Assembly: GCF_014650435.1 (NCBI RefSeq)
Contig: NZ_BMUY01000018.1
Span: forward strand, 62,001-126,000
Direction: 5' to 3'
Source of the DNA: Streptomyces tendae
GTDB lineage: Bacteria; Actinomycetota; Actinomycetes; Streptomycetales; Streptomycetaceae
Length of the DNA stretch: 64,000 bases
Within the stretch, counting starts at the first letter, position 1, and each line of letters starts with the position of its first letter. Shown here in pieces: positions 50,312 to 56,594 of this stretch. Made by a program: the position numbers and the translations under genes. The notes beneath the pieces are model-generated. The model saw nothing but the letters and a program-made list of their open reading frames with translations. It had not been told where the DNA came from and ran no database searches.

Positions 50312-51186
50312 GCGCCACCGCCGTACGCCCCGTCGTCACCGACGCCAAGCCGCCCGTACGCACCCGCCGCAGGGCCGGGGCCGGCCTGGGCCTGGTGGCC
50401 TGGCTGGTGGGCATCGTCTTCTTCCTGCCCATCGCGTGGATGGCGCTGACCTCCTTCCACTCGGAGTCGGACGCGGCCACCAACCCGCCCTCCTTCGCGG
50501 CCTCCCTGACGCTGGACGGCTACCGCGAGTTCTTCGGCGCGGGCGGCGGCGCCAGCCCCTGGCCCGCACTGATCAACTCGGCGGTGGCGTCGATCGCCTC
50601 GACCCTCTTCGTCCTGGTCCTGGCCCTGCCCGCCGCCTACGCCCTGTCCATCCGCCCGGTGAAGAAGTGGACGGACGTCCTGTTCTTCTTCCTGTCCACC
50701 AAGATGCTGCCGGTGGTGGCGGGCCTGCTGCCGATCTACCTGTTCGCCAAGAACACCGACATGCTGGACAACATCTGGCTGCTGGTCATCCTCTACACGT
50801 CGATGAACCTGCCGATCGCGGTCTGGATGATGCAGTCCTTCCTGGCCGAGGTCCCGGTCGCGATCATCGAGGCGGCCCGGGTGGACGGCGCGAAACTGCC
50901 CACCATCCTGGTCCGCGTGGTGGCCCCCATCGCCCTGCCGGGCATCGCCGCGACGTCCCTGATCTGCTTCATCTTCAGCTGGAACGAGTTGCTCTTCGCC
51001 CGGGTCCTGACGGGCGTGGTCGCCGAGACCGCCCCCGTCTTCCTGACCGGCTTCATCACCAGCCAGGGCCTCTTCCTGGCCAAGGTGTGCGCCGCGTCGC
51101 TCGTCATCTCCCTGCCGGTGCTCGCCGCGGGGTTCGCCGCCCAGGACAAACTGGTCCAGGGCCTGTCGTTGGGAGCCGTGAAATGA
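50308..51186 (+). CDS. Polyol/sugar ABC transporter permease (MalG-like)
   Basis: A 292-residue permease with six predicted helices. The EAA loop is IIEAARVDGAKLPTILVRVV near residue 190, and the conserved end GLSLGAVK is typical of MalG-like subunits. The ATG overlaps the previous stop (ATGA), and its own stop overlaps the dehydrogenase start. Confidence 0.92.
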   Translation: MSATAVRPVVTDAKPPVRTRRRAGAGLGLVAWLVGIVFFLPIAWMALTSFHSESDAATNPPSFAASLTLDGYREFFGAGGGASPWPALINSAVASIASTLFVLVLALPAAYALSIRPVKKWTDVLFFFLSTKMLPVVAGLLPIYLFAKNTDMLDNIWLLVILYTSMNLPIAVWMMQSFLAEVPVAIIEAARVDGAKLPTILVRVVAPIALPGIAATSLICFIFSWNELLFARVLTGVVAETAPVFLTGFITSQGLFLAKVCAASLVISLPVLAAGFAAQDKLVQGLSLGAVK

Positions 51187-52172
51187 AGGCCGCCGTCATC
51201 GAGTCCGTGGGCCGCGCCGTCGTCACCGAGGTCCCCGACCCGACGCCAGGGCCGCGCGAGGTCGTCGTCGAGGTCGCCGCCTGCGGCCTGTGCGGCACCG
51301 ACCTGCACATCCTCCAGGGCGAGTTCGCGCCCAAGCTCCCGATCGTGCCGGGCCACGAGTTCGCGGGCTCCGTGGTCGGCGTCGGCGCCCAGGTCACGGA
51401 GGTGGCGGTCGGCGACCAGGTCGCGGTCGACCCCTCCCTCTACTGCTACGAGTGCCGCTACTGCCGCACCGGCCACAACAACCTCTGCGAACGCTGGGCG
51501 GCCATCGGCGTGACGACGGCGGGCGGCGCGGCCCAGTACGCGGTGGCGCCGGTCGCGAACTGCGTGAAACTCCCGGAGCACGTCCGCACCCAGGACGCGG
51601 CCCTGATCGAACCGCTCTCCTGCGCCGTGCGCGGCTACGACGTCCTCCAGTCCCGCCTCGGCGCCCACGTCCTGATCTACGGCTCCGGCACGATGGGCCT
51701 GATGATGCTGGAGCTGGCCAAGCGCACCGGCGCGGCCAGCGTCGACATGGTCGACCTCAACCCGGCCCGCCTGGAAACGGCCCGCGGCCTCGGCGTCTCG
51801 GCCTCGGCCGCGACCCCGGACGAGCTGGACCGCCCCCAGGGCTGGGACCTGGTCATCGACGCCACGGGCAACGCGGCGGCGATCCAGGACGGCCTGGACC
51901 GCGTCGCCAAGGCCGGCACCTTCCTCCAGTTCGGCGTCGCCGACTACGCGACCCGCGTCCAGATCGACCCGTACCGCATCTACAACCAGGAGATCACCAT
52001 CACCGGCTCGATGGCCGTCCTCCACAGCTACGAACGCGCGGCGGAGCTGTTCGCGAACGGTGTCCTGGACCCGGACGTCTTCATCAGCGACCGCATCGAA
52101 CTGTCCCGCTACCCGCAGGCCCTGGAGCAGTTCGCGGCGGGAGTGGGCCGCAAGATCGTGGTCGTGCCGTGA
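51183..52172 (+). CDS. Zinc-dependent polyol/alcohol dehydrogenase
   Basis: A 329-residue medium-chain dehydrogenase. Catalytic zinc ligands: CGLCGTDLH and PGHEFAG. Four structural-zinc cysteines are in YCYECRYCRTGHNNLC. The NAD motif is YGSGTMGLMML with an aspartate after beta-2 (DMVDLNPAR), indicating NAD preference. The sequence is close to sorbitol/xylitol dehydrogenases and, as the last gene of a polyol-type ABC operon, likely oxidises the imported substrate (inference). Confidence 0.9.
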   Translation: MKAAVIESVGRAVVTEVPDPTPGPREVVVEVAACGLCGTDLHILQGEFAPKLPIVPGHEFAGSVVGVGAQVTEVAVGDQVAVDPSLYCYECRYCRTGHNNLCERWAAIGVTTAGGAAQYAVAPVANCVKLPEHVRTQDAALIEPLSCAVRGYDVLQSRLGAHVLIYGSGTMGLMMLELAKRTGAASVDMVDLNPARLETARGLGVSASAATPDELDRPQGWDLVIDATGNAAAIQDGLDRVAKAGTFLQFGVADYATRVQIDPYRIYNQEITITGSMAVLHSYERAAELFANGVLDPDVFISDRIELSRYPQALEQFAAGVGRKIVVVP

Positions 52173-52177
52173 GTTCT

Positions 52178-52246
52178 AGCCCGTCCGGCGCTTGAGGACG
52201 AGGCCGTCCAGGCCGAAAGCGGGGGTCTGGGGGCGGCAGCCCCCAG
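52178..52246. repeat. Streptomyces dispersed repeat with terminal hairpin
   Basis: The stretch from AGCCCGTCCGGCGCTTGAGG to the perfect 8-bp hairpin CTGGGGGC-4 nt-GCCCCCAG (52227-52246) is the very common Streptomyces intergenic repeat. It directly follows the dehydrogenase and may terminate the operon. Confidence 0.8.
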
Positions 52247-52263
52247 GGACGGGAACGGGAAGG

Positions 52264-52302
52264 GGCGGCGGGGGCGAAATCCACTGGGCCGCCCCCGCCG
52301 CC
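52264..52302. terminator. GC-rich hairpin before the small ORF
   Basis: A perfect 12-bp stem (GGCGGCGGGGGC with GCCCCCGCCGCC, 15-nt loop) lies 19 bp before the 73-residue gene. With the previous hairpin it isolates the ABC operon from what follows. Confidence 0.7.
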
Positions 52303-52320
52303 GCCTCCTACCATCCCGCC

Positions 52321-52542
52321 ATGCCCAAACCGAACGGCTTCGCCTACACGGCCACCGCATCCGGCACCGTCCACATCACCCACCACAACCACCCCGCCAC
52401 CACCCTCAACGGCTCCCGAGCCGCCCGCTTCCTCGAAGAGGTCACCTCCGGCGACCCCCAGCTGGTCATGGCCCGCTGGACCGGCAACTACAAGCACGGC
52501 AACGAACGCACGGCCCGCAACCACCCCCGAAACCGCCGCTGA
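52321..52542 (+). CDS. Small conserved-looking hypothetical protein
   Basis: A 73-residue basic, hydrophilic protein (MPKPNGFAYTATASGTVHIT...), rich in His, Asn and Arg and without membrane or export signals. GC-skewed third positions support real coding. Its start follows a strong hairpin by 18 bp, and CTCC rather than a Shine-Dalgarno precedes it, so expression may be weak. Function unknown. Confidence 0.6.
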   Translation: MPKPNGFAYTATASGTVHITHHNHPATTLNGSRAARFLEEVTSGDPQLVMARWTGNYKHGNERTARNHPRNRR

Positions 52543-52583
52543 CCAGGCGAGATGCGACCGTGACCCGATTGGCCGCCGGGTAA

Positions 52584-52610
52584 GGGAACGGTAAAACGCC
52601 CTCGCTCGTT
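52584..52610 (+). promoter_or_regulatory. Sigma-R-like promoter abutting the terD-like start
   Basis: GGGAAC (52584-52589), exactly 18 nt, then GTT (52608-52610) fits the ECF sigma-R consensus GGGAAY-N18-GTT. Transcription would begin almost at ATG 52619, implying a leaderless or nearly leaderless message. Confidence 0.45.
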
Positions 52611-52618
52611 CACCCGGC

Positions 52619-53827
52619 ATGACAGCTATGACCCCCGGCTCGAACATCCCCCTCTCCGCCGCCCGCGTGACGGTGGACGTCGCCGCTCCCGTGCGGCTCG
52701 ACGTATCGGGCCTGCTGCTCACCGCCGACGGCAAGGTGCGCTCCGACGACGACTTCATCTTCTACAACCAGCCCACCGGCCAGGGCGTGACCTACCGCTC
52801 CGGCGGCGGCACCGCCCCGGACGCGATCGTGGTGGACACCGCCGCCGTCCCGCCGGGCATCGAGAAGATCGTCGTCACCGCCAGCCCGGACGCCGCCGGC
52901 CAGACCTTCCAGGGCATCGAACCGACCGCCACCATCCGCAACGCGGACGACAACTCCGTGCTCGCCAGCTTCACGCCCCCGCAGCTCGGCACCGAGACCG
53001 CCCTCGTGATCGTCGAGGTCTACCTGCGCAACGGCGCCTGGAAGGCCCGCGCGGTCGGCCAGGGCTACTCCAACGGGCTGGCCGGCATCGCCACCGACTT
53101 CGGCGTCACGGTGGAGGAACCGGCGGCCCCGGCGGCCCCGCCGCAGCCCCAGGCGGTCACGCCCCCGCCGCCTCCCGCGGCCGCGCCCACGATGCCCGCC
53201 GCTCCGCCCGCCCCGCCCGCCGCACCGCCGGCCCCCGCCCCGGGCACCGGCAAGATCAACCTCGACAAGGGCCGGGTCAGCCTCCAGAAGAACCAGACCG
53301 TCTCCCTGGTCAAGGGCGGCCGACCGGTGCTGTCCCAGGTCAAGATGGGCCTCGGCTGGGAGCCGGCCTACCGCGGCAAGGACATCGACCTGGACGCGTC
53401 CGTCATCGCCTACGGCCCGCAGCGCAACCACATCGACAGCTGCTACTTCGGCAAGCTCTCGATCGTGAACGGCGCGATCAAGCACTCCGGCGACAACCTG
53501 ACCGGCGAGGGCGGCGGCGACGACGAGGTGATCGTCGTGGACCTGGGCCGACTCCCGCAGGAGGTCAGCGGCCTGGTCTTCACGGTGAACTCGTTCTCGG
53601 GCCAGAAGTTCACCGAGGTCGCCAAGGCATACTGCCGCCTCATCGACGCCGCGAGCGGCGAGGAGCTGGTCCGCTTCGACCTCACCAGCGCCGAGCCGCA
53701 GACCGGCGTGATGATGGCGAAGCTGATCCGCCAGTACTCCGGCGAGTGGGAGATGACCGCCATGGGTGACTTCGTCAAGTCCCGCACGGTCCGCGGCATG
53801 GTGAAGCCGGCCGCACAGGCGCTGTAG
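52619..53827 (+). CDS. Tandem TerD-domain (tellurium/stress resistance) protein
   Basis: A 402-residue protein with two TerD-like domains joined by a Pro/Ala-rich linker (about residues 165-212). Domain one: SGLLLTADGKVRSDDDFIFYNQ, VVDTAAVPPGIEKIVVTAS. Domain two: GLGWEPAYRGKDIDLDASVIAY, HSGDNLTGEGGGDDEVIVVDL, FTVNSFSGQKFTEV. Acidic clusters correspond to the calcium sites of TerD. The family is linked to tellurite, phage and general envelope stress, with mechanism unclear. A sigma-R-like promoter overlaps its start. A bidirectional hairpin follows. Confidence 0.9.
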   Translation: MTAMTPGSNIPLSAARVTVDVAAPVRLDVSGLLLTADGKVRSDDDFIFYNQPTGQGVTYRSGGGTAPDAIVVDTAAVPPGIEKIVVTASPDAAGQTFQGIEPTATIRNADDNSVLASFTPPQLGTETALVIVEVYLRNGAWKARAVGQGYSNGLAGIATDFGVTVEEPAAPAAPPQPQAVTPPPPPAAAPTMPAAPPAPPAAPPAPAPGTGKINLDKGRVSLQKNQTVSLVKGGRPVLSQVKMGLGWEPAYRGKDIDLDASVIAYGPQRNHIDSCYFGKLSIVNGAIKHSGDNLTGEGGGDDEVIVVDLGRLPQEVSGLVFTVNSFSGQKFTEVAKAYCRLIDAASGEELVRFDLTSAEPQTGVMMAKLIRQYSGEWEMTAMGDFVKSRTVRGMVKPAAQAL

Positions 53828-53843
53828 GCGACCGGGACACCTG

Positions 53844-53867
53844 GGGGCGCCCGGCCGCGGGCGCCCC
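53844..53867. terminator. Bidirectional hairpin between terD-like and tetR genes
   Basis: Perfect 10-bp stem GGGGCGCCCG with CGGGCGCCCC and a 4-nt loop, between two convergent genes. Confidence 0.8.
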
Positions 53868-54457
53868 TAGACCTGCCCCGGCCCCTGCCCCGGTCCCAGT
53901 CCCTGCCCCAGCCCTTCCATGAGCAGCGACAGGTACCGCCGTACGGCCGTCCCGTCCACCTCGTCGGCCGCCTCGGCCGCCGTCACCACGCCGTGCAGCA
54001 GCCGCAGCACCTCGACCGGCGCCACGTCCGCCCGCAGCGCACCGGCTTCCTGCGCGGCCCGCACCAGCCGGGTCGCCGCGCCGCGCACACAGTCGCCGCA
54101 CGCGGGTCCACCGCCGGTGACGGCCGTACCGAGCAGCGCCTTGAGGCCGCGCACCTGGAGCATCCCGACGGCCAGCTCGTCGAGCCACGCCATGAGCGCC
54201 GCCCCCGGCGGCCGGGCGGCCGCGATCACGCCGGCGCGCGCCGCGATCGCCTCCAGGCGCTCCAGGTAGGCGGCCTCCAGCAGCGCCTGCCGCGTCGGGA
54301 AGTGCCGGTAGAGAGTACCGACACCGACCCCGGCACGCCGGGCGATGTCGTCCAGGGAGGCACCCTCCCCGTGCTCGGCGAACGCCTCCGCCGCCACCGC
54401 CAGCAGCCGCTCACGGTTACGCCGGGCATCCGCCCGCATGGGCCTGACCTGCGCCAC
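53867..54457 (-). CDS. TetR family transcriptional regulator
   Basis: A 196-residue regulator. The N-terminal helix-turn-helix (residues 20-60) has ASLDDIARRAGVGVGTLYRHFPTRQALLEAAY. The ligand domain contains a CGDC pair (GGPACGDCVRGAA) and ends in a Gly/Gln-rich tail. GTG 54457 is chosen because GGGAGGGG lies just upstream. It starts 37 bp from the end of the Ro-protein gene on the same strand. Targets unknown. Confidence 0.9.
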   Translation of the reverse strand: MAQVRPMRADARRNRERLLAVAAEAFAEHGEGASLDDIARRAGVGVGTLYRHFPTRQALLEAAYLERLEAIAARAGVIAAARPPGAALMAWLDELAVGMLQVRGLKALLGTAVTGGGPACGDCVRGAATRLVRAAQEAGALRADVAPVEVLRLLHGVVTAAEAADEVDGTAVRRYLSLLMEGLGQGLGPGQGPGQV

Positions 54458-54494
54458 AGCCCCTCCCTGCACAGCGGGCAACCTTCCGGGCACC

Positions 54495-56096
54495 CTACCG
54501 CGCGTGCTCGTCCGGGGCGTCCCAGGGCCAGTCGGCGTCCCGGCCGGCCTCGAGCAGCGGAACCATCCGGAACGCGGCGTCGGAGAGCCCGCCGAAGGTG
54601 TGCCGGTTCGCCCGGCCCGACGGACCGTGGCCCGCCCGGTACCCGGCGAGGTTCCAGGTGTAGACGGGCACGTGCGCCGGGACCTGCTCGGTCGGGTCGC
54701 CGTGCCTGCTGTACGCGTACTGCTCGTCGGTGACGATCAGCACCCGGTCGTGCTTCCTGTAGTGGCGCCGCACCGCCTCGGTGGTGTCGGTGCCGCCGAG
54801 GTCGCCGAAGCGCTCCAGGACCTTCAGCACCGACTCGCCCTCGCGGTACGTCACGCGGTTGCTCGACGAACCGAACTCGACCAGGTCCGCGTCGGCCGCC
54901 CGCAGCGCCAGCGCCGTGCCGAAGACCGCGGCCGCGTCGGCCCGGGTCAGCTCGGAGCGGTCCGACATCCGCGAGTAGAACATCGAGCCCGACCGGTCCA
55001 CGAGGACCAGCGTCCGGCCGCCCAGCGCGGGCACGTTGGCCAGCGAGTGGCCGAGCGCCTGCTCCAGCGGGTACGACCAGCGCAGCGACGGCGCGTGCCG
55101 GTACGCGGCGAGGTAGCGGAAGGGGAACTGCCGCGAGCGCGCCACCTCGGCCGGGTCGCTGATCCGCGCCGCGACCCGGGCGGCGACCTCGTCCGAGACA
55201 CCGGCCTCGTCGAAGTTCCGCAGGTTGCGGACGAGCGCCATCGCTCCCATGGACGGGATCACCGCTTCCCAGGCGGCCTTGTCCATCGGCCCCTGGAGCC
55301 AGCCGGCCAGCATCTCCCACGTGATGCCCGCCGCCGCGAGCCGCTCGGCACCGTCGGGCGCCGTGACCACCGCTCGCCGCTCGGGGACGGGCAGCGCCAT
55401 CAGCTCGCGGTGCGCGGTCAGAACCAGGTTCGAGGCAGGCGGCACCGCGGTGTCCGGGTTGTGTCGGCGGTCGAGGGCGTACTGGAACAGCTCGCCCTGC
55501 CAGGGCTTGTCGGGGTCGGGCGCCGCGTGCACCAGGTTGAGGATGTCGCCGAAGCGGTACCCCTTGGACGCGGTGTCGTGCTTCAGCAGCGACTTGCCGT
55601 GGTAGAGCCGCCGCACGGCGTCGGCGATCCCCCGCTTGACCGGCTTCGGCACGGCGCGGCCGTACGTCGCGGTCCAGTACGCGAGCAGCTCACCGGGCTC
55701 GTCGGGGCGCCGCAGCACGGAGGCGACGACCTGCCGGTTCGCCGGTCCATCGGTGACGCCGGAGTCGAGGCGGGCCTTGACGTACTCGGCGGCGCCGACG
55801 ATCGAGGCGGTGCGCAGGTTGCCCTCGCCGCGCAGCCAGCCGAGCAGGCCGGCCGTCCAGGACGGGTCGGCGACCGCGAGTTCGCGCACCAGCGTGGCGA
55901 AGCGGTCGTCGCGGGCGGCGCCGGACTCGTAGAAGGCCCGCTGGGACACGAAGTTGGCCACCGCCAGCAGGTAGAGCTCGGAGCGCGCGTCGCGCTCGGT
56001 GCCCCGGCCGCCCTCGCAGGTGCGCAGCACGCGGCCCGTAGAGGTCACGCGCGAGGTGGGCTGCGCCTTCGCTTTCCTGGTGTTGAAACGCGCCAT
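54495..56096 (-). CDS. rsr: Ro 60-like TROVE-domain RNA-binding protein
   Basis: A 533-residue ortholog of the Ro autoantigen. The TROVE HEAT-repeat ring fills about residues 15-340 (ELYLLAVANFVSQRAFYESG, RTASIVGAAEYVKARL, ITWEMLAGWLQGPMDKAAWEAV). A vWA domain follows with an intact MIDAS: VLVDRSGSMFYS, GGTDTTEAV and VTDEQYA. Bacterial Ro proteins bind Y RNAs and, with polynucleotide phosphorylase, process or degrade structured RNA under stress. Consistent with this, the 470 bp upstream on the same strand hold three Y-RNA-like genes. Confidence 0.94.
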   Translation of the reverse strand: MARFNTRKAKAQPTSRVTSTGRVLRTCEGGRGTERDARSELYLLAVANFVSQRAFYESGAARDDRFATLVRELAVADPSWTAGLLGWLRGEGNLRTASIVGAAEYVKARLDSGVTDGPANRQVVASVLRRPDEPGELLAYWTATYGRAVPKPVKRGIADAVRRLYHGKSLLKHDTASKGYRFGDILNLVHAAPDPDKPWQGELFQYALDRRHNPDTAVPPASNLVLTAHRELMALPVPERRAVVTAPDGAERLAAAGITWEMLAGWLQGPMDKAAWEAVIPSMGAMALVRNLRNFDEAGVSDEVAARVAARISDPAEVARSRQFPFRYLAAYRHAPSLRWSYPLEQALGHSLANVPALGGRTLVLVDRSGSMFYSRMSDRSELTRADAAAVFGTALALRAADADLVEFGSSSNRVTYREGESVLKVLERFGDLGGTDTTEAVRRHYRKHDRVLIVTDEQYAYSRHGDPTEQVPAHVPVYTWNLAGYRAGHGPSGRANRHTFGGLSDAAFRMVPLLEAGRDADWPWDAPDEHAR

Positions 56097-56118
56097 GGTG
56101 AATTCCCCCGAATTCTCG

Positions 56119-56140
56119 AAAGCTCGAGATCTCGAACTTT
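56119..56140. promoter_or_regulatory. 22-bp palindrome between the Y RNA array and rsr
   Basis: AAAG, TCGAGATCTCGA and CTTT form a near-perfect palindrome (one mismatched pair) 23 bp upstream of the rsr start and 24 bp after the end of the last Y RNA. It may terminate the RNA, attenuate rsr or bind a regulator. Confidence 0.5.
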
Positions 56141-56163
56141 TTCGGAGGGAGACACGGCAGCGG

Positions 56164-56309
56164 AAGGGTGCCCGAGGTCGGAATCGGCGACGGCACTGTG
56201 CGGATGCTCTGCCGAATTGAGCTACACCGACCCGAAGTCGATGACGGGATTCGAACCCGCAACCGTCCGATCAAAGGAAGTATCCGCTGCCTGCGCACCG
56301 GGCACCCTT
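56164..56309 (-). ncRNA. yrlA: Y RNA (YrlA-like) with permuted tRNA mimic, copy proximal to rsr
   Basis: About 146 nt. The ends form an 11-bp stem (56299-56309 with 56164-56174). Inside the 5' strand is the shared 23-nt block (56277-56299) containing GGUGCGCAGGCAG and UACUUC. GCGGAU then pairs with AUCCGC. The body is a circularly permuted tRNA: T arm (56244-56260; loop UUCGAAU), then a 7-bp acceptor-like stem closed by UUCGG (one U-G pair), then UA, then a D arm (56206-56222, GCUC/GAGC). These are tRNA positions 49-72 followed directly by 1-26, as in YrlA RNAs. Adjacent to the Ro-protein gene, its expected partner. Confidence 0.9.
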
Positions 56310-56320
56310 CGACTGCTGGG

Positions 56321-56395
56321 CCTCCCGAGATCAAGTGGGCGGCGGCATGGGATTCTTTTGAGAGAAGAAGTAGCCGCAGCCCGCGCACCGGGAGG
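56321..56395 (-). ncRNA. Small Y-RNA-like gene lacking the tRNA module (middle copy)
   Basis: About 75 nt. The end stem is CCUCCCG with CGGGAGG (7 bp). The 23-nt shared block (56367-56389) has GGUGCGCGGGCUG and UACUUC at the same spacing as its two neighbours. Then GGGC/GCCC, GCGGC/GCCGC and UUCUU/AAGAA stack into one long hairpin. The 3' strand ACUUGAUCU faces GUGCGC as an internal loop, similar to the Ro-binding stem of animal Y RNAs. No T or D arm is present. Expression is unproven. Confidence 0.7.
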
Positions 56396-56412
56396 TGCAT
56401 GAAGTTGTGGGT

Positions 56413-56548
56413 GTCCAGAGTTCAGGTCGGCGGAACCGACAAGGTGCTCTAACCCCTGAGCTACACCGGCGCGTTGTGCCGGTGACGGGACTCGAACCCG
56501 TGGCCGCCCCATTATGAGTGGAAGTAGGTCCTGCCTTCGCACCTGGAC
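56413..56548 (-). ncRNA. yrlA: Y RNA (YrlA-like) with permuted tRNA mimic, distal copy
   Basis: About 136 nt. End stem GUCCAG with CUGGAC. Shared 23-nt block at 56521-56543 (GGUGCGAAGGCAG and UACUUC); GGUGCGAAGG resembles the conserved Ro-binding strand of vertebrate Y RNAs. Permuted tRNA: T arm ACGGG-UUCGAGU-CCCGU (56485-56501), a perfect 7-bp acceptor stem CACCGGC/GCCGGUG closed by a 7-nt loop, UA, then D arm GCUC-AGGGGUUA-GAGC (56446-56461). A minus-strand TAGAGT at 56556-56561 could be its -10 element. It begins 46 bp from the end of the phoX gene. Confidence 0.9.
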
Positions 56549-56594
56549 GTTCATCACTCTAAAAGGGCGGCCGCCGTTCGGGCGAGCGAATTAA

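Noticed and set aside
56206..56501. tRNA genes (canonical D-arm and T-arm sequences present)
   Set aside because: The arms occur in permuted order (T arm before D arm), no anticodon arm or mature 3' end exists, and the two sets lie upstream of a Ro-protein gene. A Y RNA tRNA mimic explains all features; two-piece tmRNA was also considered but there is no tag reading frame.
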